Below, piece after piece: positions 35,616-47,344 of a DNA stretch of 64,000 nucleotides. The notes below the pieces were generated by a model that saw only the letters and a program-made list of their open reading frames with translations, made no database searches and was not told the origin of the DNA. The position numbers and the translations under genes are program-made. The stretch covers positions 5,526,513 through 5,590,512 of the forward strand of contig NC_084781.1 in the NCBI RefSeq assembly GCF_028858725.1, read 5' to 3'. Origin of the DNA: Colius striatus. Lineage: Eukaryota; Chordata; Aves; Coliiformes; Coliidae. Within the stretch, counting starts at the first letter, position 1; each line of letters opens with the position of its first letter.

Positions 35616-37569
35616 GGATTTTATTGTCCCAGTCCTGGGCTGGTCCCTTCAGTGGTGCCCAGTAGCTGTCTGAGGGATTTGAACATGCTGCTGAGGAGGA
35701 GGGGGAAGGGGAGAAGAAGAAAAGGAGCCTAATGGGGCAGCAAGAAGCCAAACTGCCCAGGCACCCGCCCTGCTTCCCACGTGCTGTTTGTTTGCAGAGT
35801 CTCAGGCAGGCTTGGCTGATGTTCCAGCTGCTTTGGATGCCAGCAGGATCAATGCAGCTTCTATCTTTGGCTCGCAGGGAAAATGACAAGGGACCATTGT
35901 TCCCACTGCCTGCACTGAGGCTTCAGCTCCCCACATCACCCTCAGCCCAGGAGGAGCTCTGTCTCTCTCTAAGGCAAAGCAAGCCACGTGCCTGCTTTAG
36001 TTGGAGGACAGGAAGGATCCCAGGAGATCTTTGCTGAGATAACCCTGGCAGTGCAGCTCTCTGCAGCCCAGTAAGCTCTCCTGCCTCAGTGCATGCCCAT
36101 CAGTGTGTGTGTGAATGAGGGATGGCTTTATCCATAGTGCTTCAGCCCAACACCTCTTGTCTTTTGCCTGCTAGAGAAACCACTTTGAAAAGACTTCAGA
36201 GTACTCAAGGGGGCTGTGAGCAGAAATAAAGTGAGAACACCAGTGGTCTCCATGGTGCTGCACTGCAACATGCCTTGTCAGGGATGCAAGCTACTTCTGT
36301 TTGTCTGTGTCTCTGCAGTAAGCTGATTTCCTATAATTATCTTTCTAATACATCATAATTCACACATTTATTTTAACTCCTGCCTTGCCTCTGAACCATG
36401 GGAATGGGTTCAGCCTAGCAACTGTCCTTAAAGGGCAAGAGCTATCCTCTGAGAGCTTGCTAAATAGAGCTATTCTAAATAGAATTACTGGCTCAGAGGC
36501 ACATCATTCTTACTGCCAGCACCACCAGTCCTTTGCAAAAAGGTCTGACCCTCTTCCTCTCACTTTGCAAGAGCAGGGAGCAGAATTTGCTCTGTGCAGC
36601 AGCTCAGGCCATAAATACCTTCTCCAATTCTCCATTACATCAACAGCAGTGCACCTGCTCTCTCATACCACAGCAACCTGGATTCAAGGAAATCTCTGGT
36701 TTCAGGGTACAAGGGGCTTAACTGGGCACTAGTGCCCATTGTCTCTCATCCCTCCAGTTCAGTAAAATTGGATCTATGCCAGCTTCAAATCCCTATTTAA
36801 CTTGTGATCTGTGGTACAAGCATTTCTCTGTGTCTCATCACATTGTGCCAAAGCCCTGGCCAGGGAGCAGTCAGCTTGCAGCAGCACGTTTTGGGATGTG
36901 GAGGTGTCAGGAGTGGGATCTGGATCCTATCTAGTCCTGCTAACTATCTGCAGCACTGTACCACATCAGAACAGAAGGCTTGAGCTTCTGGGCAAAGCAA
37001 GCTCCTTTGTGTAGGGCACAGGAGGGGTTGATTTGGTCCCTAAGGTGCGGCCTGATGATGACTTCATGTGACTTTGCATGACCTGATCGAGCACCAGCCA
37101 GCATTAGCTACTGCCCCATTCCCATGGGGTGCTTCAGGGCCAGCAGGACCAATATCAGGGACTCCATGAACGTGATTCCACTGAGTCTTCTTGCTGGCCC
37201 TTGCCTTCAGGAGCACCATAGGCAGCACAGCCTGGGTTCTACTCTGCTTTCTCTTACTTCAGCCTCTCTCAGCTCGCCTCAGTGCCTCCCTGCTGTACTT
37301 GACTGCCCAGGAGGCTGGGAGGAGGTGCAGGATTTCCCAAGGTGTCCCTGACTGCAAGCAGTGCCTGCACTCCCTGCTGGAATGCAGCGAGAAGCTTCCC
37401 TCGTCACCCTGGCGAGGCATCCCAGGGCCTGTGTGCGTGAGGCTATTTTGGTCCATCTTTTTTCTCACATACTCCTCCCTGTGGAATTCGCCCAATTAAA
37501 GCCTTGCAATCTGCAGCCTTCACTCTCAGAGGCACTGAGTGCTCCGAAGGTCTCATTGCCATACGCACC

Positions 37570-37663
37570 ATGGCTGCACGGACTGTTCCCCACGCCTACC
37601 CCATGAGTTCGGAGTATGAATTTGCCAACCCTAGCAAGATCTATGACCAGAACTTTGGAGAAG
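37570..37663 (+). CDS. HSPB2: HSPB2 exon 1
   Basis: Thirty-one codons plus one base, MAARTVPHAY to IYDQNFGE, donor gtaaga. Confidence 0.96.
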
Positions 37664-38984
37664 GTAAGAAAGGAGATGAGATCCCCCAGCACCCTTCTCT
37701 CCTCTAGTGCAGGAGGACTGGGGGGGTCCCTCTCTCTGGGGAGACTGAGCCTCAGAGCAGGCTGGGGAAGCAGAAACCGAGGACTTTTGAGCAGAAAAGC
37801 CAGGCCAAATCAGGAAGGAATATCCAGGGTTTCTCTCTTCAGGTCAACTCCCTCTGTCTATGTCTACTGCTGTGTCTTCTGTACCTCCCTCATGCCCCCA
37901 GTGGTCTGGCATTCGTGCATATGCTGTGCAAACATGGAGGGAAGTGCTCCTGGACTGGGGGGAGCTGGGGGGGTCTGGTTTTGCAGCCCGGGGCCATGGA
38001 GAAAAGCTGAGCTGCTATGTTCAGCACAAAGCTGGGCAGTGGCTGGCAGAGGGGAAGGAATGTGGGCAGCAGCAGAACCATTCAGCACTAGCACAACAGC
38101 ATGAAAAGGCAAAAGCTCCAAGGAAAGCCCCCCAGACAATGGCACACAAAAGGCCTTTAGCTCTTCAGGGCGATTTCTTCACCATCAGCACTTTCCCTGC
38201 CCATCCCTGGCTGTGGGCTTTGCAGTGCAGAGGGCCCAGTGCACCTACCAGTCCCTCTCTGTCCACCTAGAAGACATGCAAAAGCAGGATGCAAGCCCTT
38301 GGCTTGCTGGCAGCTGTATGGTGGGAGGCAGGGGCTGGCAGTCATCTGGCTCTGTCTGTGATTCTGACACAAAGTGGGAACCACAAGAGGTTTCATCTAT
38401 ATTGTGCTGATGTAGTAGCAAGACCAAGGTGTTTGCCAGGTCCCAGCCTTCTCCTGTCACTCTCCTGTACCTGCTGCTGACCATCCTTCTCCGGCTGCTT
38501 CCCCTGGAAGCTCCACACTTCTCACCAACTCTCATTTGCAGGTGTGTCCCCATGTGAGATTTTAGCCCCTGCCCTGTACCACGGCTACTACATCAGGCCT
38601 CGGATCAACAAGCAGCTGGATCGAGGCACTTCAGAGATCAACCTCAACGAGCACAAATTCCAGGTGTTCCTGGATGTCTGCCACTTCCTACCAGAGGAGC
38701 TCACTGTCTGCACCGTGGACAACCTGCTGCAGGTGACGGGGCAGCACCCCCAGAAGGCCGATCGCCACGGCTTCATCGCCCGCGAGTTCACCAGGACCTA
38801 CATCCTCCCCCTGGATGCCGACCCTTTGCTGGTGAGAGCCACCTTGTCCCACGACGGCATCTTGAGCATCGTGGCTCCCCGCACGGGGAAGGAGGCGAAG
38901 GCCAGAGTCAATGAGGTGAAGATAACCCAACAGGAGCCAGTGGGGAAGGAAGAACAGTCTGAAGAAGGGAAAGAAGAGTCCTAA
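37570..38984 (+). CDS. HSPB2: HSPB2 small heat-shock protein (MKBP), complete
   Basis: A muscle-enriched small heat-shock protein that binds DMPK and forms complexes with HSPB3. Exons 37570-37663 and 38542-38984 give 178 residues (182 in human). The N-terminus MAARTVPHAYPMSSEYEFAN with FGEG at the splice joint, then EILAPALYHGYYIRPR, is diagnostic for HSPB2. The alpha-crystallin domain spans about residues 65-145 ([34 protein letters not shown]). The C-terminal tail ends in a glutamate- and lysine-rich stretch instead of the human proline- and glutamate-rich tail. Head-to-head with CRYAB, as in mammals. The first ATG lies in accATGg context. Confidence 0.97.
37664..38541 (+). other. HSPB2: HSPB2 intron 1
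   Basis: An 878-bp intron. Nothing else recognised. Confidence 0.9.
38542..38984 (+). CDS. HSPB2: HSPB2 exon 2
   Basis: Holds the whole alpha-crystallin domain and the stop. Acceptor catttgcag. Stop TAA at 38982-38984. Confidence 0.97.
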
Positions 38985-39514
38985 AGGCTTCAGATCTGGG
39001 CTTGCACCACAGGGAAGGTCGGGGTGGGGGGGAAGAGGGATGGGGAGTCCACGTTGCCCTGTTTTTCACCATCAGTGTTTAGCAGGGCTGTAAGGCAGTA
39101 GTGCAGATGCCAGAGTTCTGCACCTTAAGGCTGATGGCTGGGAAAAGGGACTAGGAACTGAAAAAAGAGGGGGATTAAAGTGTTAGTGTGAGGGACTGCC
39201 ACACAAGTTTTCTCCTAGGTCAAGTGCTCATTGAGCACCATGCAGGGTACTCTTATCTCACCTCAGATGGCAAGGGTCACTCTTACCCTGAACTGTGGAG
39301 CTGTGTAGCAGTGGACTGTTAAACAGCTGCTGTGCTTTAGCCCAGAAGGGTACTGGGAAGAGGGAAGAGATGATCCTAGTACCTCACTTCTGAGCTGGTG
39401 GCTGACGTTTGTAGAGATGGAAGGTGCTTGTTGGTCTGGTCTGTAGAGATGGAAGGTGCTTGTTGGTCTGGTCTGTAAAAGCACCTGCAGCTTTCAAGAG
39501 GAAAGAGGAATAAA
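38985..39514 (+). other. HSPB2: HSPB2 3' UTR with poly(A) signal
   Basis: The first AATAAA after the stop is at 39509-39514. An ATTAAA variant occurs near 39174-39179. A 32-bp tandem duplication lies just before the signal. Confidence 0.55.
39410..39473. repeat. Tandem duplication, 32-bp unit, two copies
   Basis: The unit beginning tgtagagatggaaggtgctt occurs twice with no mismatch, followed by a partial third start (tgta). The identity suggests a recent duplication. Confidence 0.9.
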
Positions 39515-42500
39515 TCTGCCTCTGGTCTTCTCTTGTTTGCCTTGGATTCATGTTGCTTCCAGCCAAGCTACTCTGCAGCAGGAAGGATGGACAGTGCCTT
39601 AGCTGCTCTGGATGTGGGGAGCAGAGCAGCAGAGAGTTCACACTGCCTCATCTGTGGAAATGGCATCAGTGGGGACATGGAGGGACTCTGTCCATGGGTA
39701 TCAGAGGGGGACCTCTATGACAGGCCTTCCTGGTGCACCTGGAGTTGCTTGTGTTGTAAGGAGCCCACAGTGGACAGTAGCCTCTAGAAGAAAAGTACAG
39801 AGTGATGGGCTCTTGGAGGCTCAGTGTGCGTTTCCAGACCTGCAGCTGGAGTCAGCTCAAGCAAACAAATGCCAGACCATGGTCTGCTTGCTTCAGCCAT
39901 CTAGTTTATGGTGCATAAGGTCTGTTCAGGCACAAACCTTTTCAGGCACAAACCTTTTCAGCCCTTGTGAGAGGTGTGAAGCCCAAAATGCTGAAGGGAA
40001 AGGCTCTGCTCAGATCCCAAGTGCCAGTCTCCAGTCACAGAGGAGACAAATTTGGCACCTTTTGCAGACACTGTGATGCTACTGTCTGAGTGAGAAATGT
40101 CTCTGTAGTCTTGTGATGTTAGGCCAAGGATTTGTGTGTGCTGCTGTTGGTGGCAGCTGCCACCTCAGATGGTCCCAACAGCTCAGCGGGTGCTACTCAC
40201 AATCCTTGTCTTGTCAGAGCCAATTAAAGCAGGCAAAATGCTGTGTCACTGGCCAAATATGGGGGCCCCCAGCATGCCTCAGTCCTCCCAGAGAAGAGAC
40301 AAAAGGTTTCAAGGTCCCTGTAGACAAAGCTTCTCCCTCTCCCTGTTGGGATGTGACCTGCAGGCTTCTGCATTTTGCCTCCATGAATACATAGAGCCAG
40401 AAATGCCCTGCTCAGGAGTCTATCACATACCTCCTTGGTTGCTGAAACACTGATATAAGGCTGCTCTTTCAGCCTTGCCAGAGAAAGTGGGATGCAGACC
40501 AAAGTGAACCACTTTGTGCAGCTATTTTCTACTTCTCACGGCCCCTGCCAGCAACGAGGATCAGAGTCAAATTAAGAGCAGCCCTGCCTGTCAGCCTTAT
40601 GAGTGCAAGCAGGAGGATGGCTCAGCCCCTATTCAGATCAGATACCCACACTCACAGTTCATACTGCTGACTGATGCCCTTACTCAGAAGTAGGACCAGA
40701 TAAGCTGCTGCCACTAAGTATTTCAGACACTGACAAAAGAAAAATCACCTTTACAACAGGCTTTGTCTAAATTATTATGAATAAATCCAGAGCCAATCCT
40801 GCACTAGTGACTTTCAGTCTACTGAAGCAGCTCGTTGTGTGCCTGCAGCACACCTATAACAGAGTTGTGTCCCAGTCCCTTGGTGTCTGAAATACCTTGA
40901 CAGTATTGCAATAGAGAATGCACAGTGTTAGTAGCCACTACACAGTTCTACTTCCCTTCTGGCTTTTATTAGCCCTATCCTAGCTCTCCAGTGACTTCAG
41001 TCTGTATTGCTGGGCACTTGCAGGCTCATCCTGTGCCAGCTGCACAGCTTGTTACCCAGCTGATGTCTCTGTGTGCATGAAGACAGCTGCCCTAAGCAGC
41101 GATGCAGTGAGAGGAGCTGGCACTGCCTGGTGTCAGCCACTGGACTGTTCCTCTGCACCTTGGATGGCTTTGCACAAAATCATATAATCATTGTGCTGAG
41201 CAGGAGTACTGGAAGCCGTGCTCTCCTTCATCCCAGGCACAGACAGAGACTGAGGAGGGAATGCAGAGTGGCAGCCAAACGCTCTCCAACCCTGCCAATG
41301 TTTTTGATGCCTTTCTGTTTCTCTGGTGGAGCTCAAACCAGCAGCTCCAGTATTTTGTAAAGGGGCTGATGGGAACAGGCTCCCAGCCCTTTTCTTCTTT
41401 TTCTTCTCCACAAAGCAATAACGCCCAAGTCATGGCAGAAATCAAAACAGACCCTGGCTCGCTACATCAACAGTGTCTGTGGCAAAGCCAGAGACCCACA
41501 GCCTGCAGCCTCCCAAGCAGGACAATCTCCTGAGACCACCTGGTCTTCACAGGGCCCCAAGAACATGGTCCTGCTGGGACTAGGACTGAATTGTTCTGCC
41601 TGCATGAATACAATCCTGAATTTCCCCCCCTAAATTTGTGGTGCAGGTTGAGCCACGTGATTTCTCCAGACAAGACTCAGGCAAGAATCAGTTTCTGAGC
41701 AAGACTCGGGCTCTGCAGGTCACAGTGCAGCTCATCCAGGATTCAGCTAAGAGAGCAGCTGTGCTCTATGCTCCTTCCAAAGTACAATCCTTCTCTGCCA
41801 CTTCTTAACAGGTACAAGCTTTGCTCTGCACTTGAGCAGAGTCGTGCTGTGAGCCTGGCTGACTGCATGTAGGGGATTAGGGGCACTTCCTGAGATAGAC
41901 CACCAGAAGGGTGAATTAAAGCTTGCTCAGTTGTCTGCACATCCCATGAGGCATTCTGGCCTGCACAGAACTGAGGCTGCCTGACAAATCAAACTGCAGA
42001 GTGCAGTTTCTGCTCCAGGGCTAGATTAACATGGTATCTTTCAGTACTGAGTATCACTTGGAGCTGCCAGGAATCAGCTACTTGTCATTCAGACCAGGAA
42101 TGACCAGCCACAATCTGAAGGGCTCTCAACAAGGGTAGAGAGGTAAAATGCACATTAATGCTCCTGTTTGATATGCTGAAGGGTGAAGCTAAGAGCTCTG
42201 TTGCAGTTCCTTAGTGATGCAAGGTCCTTCATGGGATTCTTTCTCAAAGCACAAGTCTGTACACTTTTGATTAGGTAGGTTTTTTAAAGAAATGGATTCC
42301 CAGCAGTGTCCCTGAGGCTTCATGTGCATTTCTGCCTGCAGCAGAGGCAGCAGCACGAGCACTTAGCCAAGAGTAGACCTGCAAGCCTGCTCTCACCTTC
42401 ACTGGGGCACCACTTCCCTCCCAAGAACACACATTGTCTTTTGCAGGTGATACCAGCCCATGTCACACATTTTTCTGATCTCCTGATTGAGATGCAATGA

Positions 42501-42949
42501 TAAACAGCAGGAACAGCACTGAGAACTCCCACCCTGGAGCTTCTCCCTTTGTTCAGGAAGATTTGCAATCCCTCCTCCATCCTCTTTTGCGTCACTGCTC
42601 TCATCAACAAGATGGCCATGGCGGGAGAGAGGGACGGTGGAAGGACATCCATTGTACAGATCATAAAGCAGAATTTCAGCCCCTAGGGCTGGGGCCTTGA
42701 GGCATGCTGCTACCTTGCCCTTTGCCCCCTGGGTAGCAAGAGGTGAGCACAGGCCCCGGGGGGATGGAGAGCCCAGGGCAAGCCCTCCAGCAGATGGCAC
42801 GCACGGCCCTAGCGCTGCGTCACTGCAGATGGAGAGAAATCTGACACTGCCAGACACTCCCTTGCAATAGCCAGGGGCCGAGCAGGAACCAGGAAATACA
42901 AGCTCTCCCTGTCCAGAAAACACTTGTGCTTCATGGAGGAAGGAGCGAC
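39515..42949. other. Intergenic region HSPB2 to C11orf52
   Basis: About 3.4 kb with moderate GC content. Several short open frames on both strands have no family resemblance and no splice context. No promoter motif, repeat family or RNA gene recognised apart from the short tandem repeat near 39.9 kb. Confidence 0.7.
39925..39961. repeat. Short tandem repeat, 16-bp unit
   Basis: Unit ttcaggcacaaacctt occurs twice plus a partial third copy. Confidence 0.9.
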
Positions 42950-42981
42950 ATGGGCAACCTCTGCAGCTGCGGGCGGCCGTG
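42950..42981 (+). CDS. C11orf52: C11orf52 exon 1
   Basis: MGNLCSCGRP plus two bases, donor gtgagt. A very short coding exon, identified by the MGN...C acylation signature and phase. Confidence 0.85.
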
Positions 42982-45900
42982 GTGAGTACGGCGGCAGCGA
43001 GGTGTGGCGACGGCAGGCAGAGCTCTGGTCAGCTTGAGCAGAAGTCTGGGTGGACTTTGACAGCGTTGCTGCCTTGTGCTGGGTGTGCCAGAGCTCCCAC
43101 CTGGCTCCCAGCCCTTGACCAGCTCACGTAGAGAGTGGGAGCAAGCAAGCAGGGGCGTCAGGCTGCGGCTGTGCAGGTGCTGGCGTGGGGCCGGGAGGCT
43201 GGGGCTGCCCCTGCCTGCCAAAGGCAGAACAGACGGAGATGAACAGAGTTTGTTGCTTGTGTCCCTCAGCCTGGATGGGCTGTGTCACCTCCTGGGGCTG
43301 GCAGCTTGGTTTTCCACAGCCATGCCAGCACCTGAGAATAGCTCCTGTTCTAGGAAGGATCTGGTTAAAATCCCTGTCCTTGTCCCACTACTCTCCAGCC
43401 GGGTAGAAACATTAAGGTGTGCCCCTGGCATACTGCAGGGAGGTCCCCTGGGACTGTGCTGGCACTAAGGGCTCAGGGCTCAGCTGTCCCATCCTGCTCT
43501 CAGCTCCTCCAGCCTCTCTCCCGACCTGTGTGTGTCTGGGCTTTACTTGTGCTTTGGATGTTGTCCTTTCTCTCTGGGAGGGAGGATGGCAGTTTAGTCC
43601 CTCCTGCCTCATGCTGTTCCCTGGCCCTCCTGCTTACAGAAAAAGGGCACAGTGGAGCATCATTTGGTGTCAAGTGGAAATATTTTCAGCTCAGAGTGTG
43701 GTACAAAGGGTAGAACCAAGGATATCTGACAAAGCTCCGAGGACACTCTCTCCAACATTGCACTTGTTGGAACGATTAGAAATTCATCAGCGCTTGGCAA
43801 TAGTTCCAAGAGGCACAGCATCGCCTAGTGGCTGGAGAGGTTGCTTTGGAGGGCAGCCCCCAGGTGTTCCTACCACTTGGCTTAGTGCTCAGGGCCTCTG
43901 GTGTGCATGGACAGCAAAAGATGGCAAAATTCAGCAGCCACTGTGAGGAAGGCCAGTGGGGGGCATGAATAAGGCTGGCATTGACACAGGGAAAGGGGGA
44001 GACACGATACAGGTAGGTGTGTGCTGTTCTGAAGAACACAACGTGCTTCTAGCAGGCTGTGAGTTAGTTACAACATGTTTGACTGGGTTTTGAGAGGTTT
44101 GCCCTGCTCCTGTCTCCCTTGCCACATCCATTCCAATGACCAGAGATCTGAGGCTGGCAGATGCCTCCTCACGCCTGTCTGTGACCAGTGTGCAAAGTCA
44201 GAATAGCTCCAGCCCACAGGCTGGCTGCTAATGCTTGCTCTGCAAAGGATGGTAACCAGAACAAGCAAGAGCAGCTTGCAAAGCTGATACTGCAACCCAC
44301 CTCCCAGGAAAGAGGACAGGGACCCTGCCGATTTTGCCTCAAATGGTGCCATTTTAATGATGTTTCATGATGTGCCTGAATGCTGTAAAACACCAAAATG
44401 CTGTAGCTTAGTGCAGGAGGCTTGGCTGGGAGGGCCCAGAGACACTACAAGCTCACAAAGTGCAGGAGGAAGCTGCAGGAGCCAAGTGAGAATCACCACA
44501 AGACAAATCAACGCTGCCTTGAGCTAGTCACCCAACTCCTGGGGGCAGTCCCACTGATTTTGTCTGTGGAGGACTGGAGGGCCATTGGTGCCCCTGTGGG
44601 ACAGCACACAGATCCTTTTGCACAGGCACGTGGCCACGCTGCCTTCCTCAATGCTGCCTTTGCCTTCCCAGGTCTAGCAATGTTGGTTAATGATTAGTGA
44701 CCATTTTGAAGGTCTCCAAGTTGTTTGCCTGCATTCGTGTTTTGTTTGTTTTGCCATTAGAGTGTCAAAGGCATTACTGCACACACCATCTGGCTCACCT
44801 GCCCCCGAAACTGACTCTAAATGCTGCAAATGCAGCTCTGCCACAGTCACTCCATTGTTCCTGCCTGGGGCAGGACTGTCACACAAATGCACATCTTCTG
44901 AGACACAAGATGTTTCTTGGGAACCATCTGGTAACCCTGCAGCCCCATTAAAAGTGCTAGCTGCCCCCTTTCAGCTGCTGCCCATGTGAGACCCTCAGCT
45001 GCATGCCGTGTGGGATGGAGGCCAGCACCAGATGGACACATGCACACGGAAGGAGCCACACGAAGGCTGGCACCTGCTCCACTCTGGCCCTCAGAGCCTG
45101 GTGCAACATTTCCTTCATGCATCTGGCTCAGAATGTGGCACGCCTCTGCCAGACAGCCTGCCAGCACCAGCTTGCAGGAGCTCAGCTCCTAGTTCTGTCG
45201 TTACAGCTGCTGGAACAGTTTTTGCTCTTGTTCATTCCATGTCTCGAAGTAGCTGCATTTGGCTTCTGGTCATACAGGTACAGACGAGATTAGGGTTTGG
45301 CTTTTCACACATTAAGTGTACAGCTTGTTTGTTTTGCTTGTGTTTTAAGTGGAAAACTGAGAATGGGAAAACTGTCTGAAATATTAAATTAGCATAAGAT
45401 CAGTGCAGAGCTGCTCCTTGGGCAAGGGGGCCAAAGCACAGAGCACAGGGCTATTGGAGTGTCTGGTCCTGAAAGAAAGGATTCATGCCAATTGTGATCA
45501 TGCTCTGCACCCTGCATCTTCCATCACACAGCTGTGGAAATGTAGGTGCAAAACTACAGTGCAATTTGTTCTCATTCACTCATACACATATTGGACAGGC
45601 AGGCATGACTGAAAGGTAAGACTTGGGGGTGTTTGTGGGTTATGGGAGGTGTGTCACAGATGGAAACACATCCTCACATCTCCCCTTTGGTCCTTCTCCC
45701 TGAAAGAGTAACTAGGATTCTGTCTTGGCTCAACAGCTCTTGTCAGAGACACATCCTGGACCTTGCTCATTACTCACAGATGTGGTACCTGGGGTGGTGC
45801 ATTTGGGTTTGCAGGTTGTAAGAGCAGAGGCTGGGGCTTCTCAGGGCTGACATCTCTCTCTGATTTCAGGAATTGTCCTTCGCCTTTTAAAAGAAAGAAA

Positions 45901-47344
45901 GAAAAGCAAGGTAAGAATTTGTCAAAATGCTTTAGAAGACAAGAAGAGGCTGAGTAACTGAGCCTCTAGGTAGCTGACATTAGGCAGTGCTGACTCTGAA
46001 CTGGAGCCCTGAAGCTAAGATGCTCTCCCACACTCTTTTCTACCTAACCTTCCTCAAGGGAAGTTTGGTAGAAGCAAGAGGCAAGACTTCCTTATAACTT
46101 AAAGGGGTGTTATGTGCCATGGGACTTGGCAAGGAGGATGGAAGGGTATCTTTAGCAGTATCTTTAAAATACCAGAGACTCTCATCAAAACACATGTGAG
46201 TATGCTCAAGTGGCAGCACACCAAAAGCTGCATCAAACTCTTGTAAGAACCACAGACATCCACCTGACATCAGTCCCCCAGAATAAAGTGCATTCCCTAA
46301 GCCACCCAGTTGTGTCCTGTGGCCTTTGGACCATGCTGGGCAAAATATGTTTGCCAAGCAGCAAAGGAAAAACAAAGTTAAAACTGGATCTGACTTCTCC
46401 AAGGGCCTGACAAGGAAACTCTCTGTGCTGTGTCTGTTCTCTTAGGTCCTGCCAAGAACATTGTGGTCCACAGCATGTTGTCATGCTGGGAAACCTTATT
46501 TTTTCCAGAGAAACAAGCCCAGGCTTTCTTCTTGGAGGCAAGCCTCAGAGACATCATTAGGGTGGGAGGGTGGGATGAGATGGAAATGTGATTTCTGCCC
46601 AGTGGGGAGAGCCCATGGACCAGACTCTGCATTTTTGCATTCAAAGGTAGAACAATAAACAGTTGTGTTAACCTGATCCACTGATGTTCTTTTTCAGGAA
46701 CGAATGTGAGACACGAGAGCCAACAGCATCAGCCTGGCAGGACGGTAAACAGCCTCCCAGAGTTGTTTTCCTAACTGTGTATTGAGAAGACAGAGCTGAC
46801 ACCACTTCTTAGGCTAGATGGGTTGGGAGGACACAGGGCAGCTTATTCAAAGCCACGAATTGTCTCATCCTTGTGTAGGCTTTGATGGCTGTGGGAACAA
46901 TGTGCATTGCTGCATAGTGATATGGGCCCATTTTCTTTCCCCTCAAGTGCAGTGGAAGCAGTAGGATGAAATCTGTCTTTGAGACTGAGGTGTCAGAGGG
47001 CTGGATGGTGCTGGGGACAGTGGGCAGGGTGTCTCTGCCTGTTCAGGGGAATGCATGTGTAGCAGCAGCCCAGGGAGCTGACCTGCCAGAGCTCTTTCTC
47101 CCCAAAGGCTCCAGCATACGAAGATGTCCCGGAGTTTCCTGTCTATGCCACTGTGAGTAAAGCCAAGGGTGTAAAGCAGGATGACAGCATTCATTACGCA
47201 GACATCCAGGTGTTTACCAAGGTCCGGGAGCGCTCCGCAGCAGAAGTGAAGAACTTACAAATACAGAATGCCACGGAGTATGCCACCCTCAACTTCCCCA
47301 GGCCTAGGCTGAAATATGACAGTAAGAACGGGACCCTGGTATGA
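42950..47344 (+). CDS. C11orf52: C11orf52 homologue, small membrane-anchored protein, complete
   Basis: Four coding exons, 42950-42981, 45870-45910, 46698-46744 and 47108-47344, give 118 residues (human 123). The N-terminus MGNLCSCGRPWNCPSPF carries Gly2 for N-myristoylation and nearby cysteines for palmitoylation, followed by the basic stretch KRKKEK. The C-terminal third is strongly conserved: SIHYADIQVF, NATEYATLNF and a final YDSKNGTLV. Two tyrosines sit in YADI and YATL, each with a hydrophobic residue at +3. The function is not established; the layout suggests a lipid-anchored cytoplasmic-face protein. It lies between HSPB2 and DIXDC1 on the same strand, as in mammals, where HSPB2-C11orf52 read-through transcripts are known. 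Confidence 0.92.
45870..45910 (+). CDS. C11orf52: C11orf52 exon 2
   Basis: A 41-bp exon encoding NCPSPFKRKKEKQ. Acceptor gatttcag, donor gtaaga. The human equivalent has SCPSTFQKKKK. Confidence 0.88.
46698..46744 (+). CDS. C11orf52: C11orf52 exon 3
   Basis: A 47-bp exon encoding TNVRHESQQHQPGRT. Acceptor tttttcag, donor gtaaac. Sequence weakly conserved; placed by phase and splice sites. Confidence 0.8.
47108..47344 (+). CDS. C11orf52: C11orf52 exon 4
   Basis: Encodes APAYEDVPEFPVYATVSKAK, then the conserved HYADIQVF, ATEYATLNFP and SKNGTLV to TGA. Acceptor ccccaaag. Confidence 0.95.
   Translation, partial: APAYEDVPEFPVYATVSKAKGVKQDDSIHYADIQVFTKVRERSAAEVKNLQIQNATEYATLNFPRPRLKYDSKNGTLV

Larger units (their letters stand above)
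35479..37569. promoter_or_regulatory. Divergent intergenic region between CRYAB and HSPB2
   Basis: About 2.1 kb between the two start codons. Contains the CRYAB TATA box and upstream element on the left; on the right only a weak caattaaa TATA-like sequence (37493-37500) precedes HSPB2. E-boxes CAGCTG and a MEF2-like ctataattat (about 36330-36340) fit muscle expression of both genes. No coding segment recognised. Confidence 0.6.
42982..47107 (+). other. C11orf52: C11orf52 introns 1-3
   Basis: Introns 42982-45869, 45911-46697 and 46745-47107. No repeat family, RNA gene or nested coding segment recognised. Confidence 0.8.
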
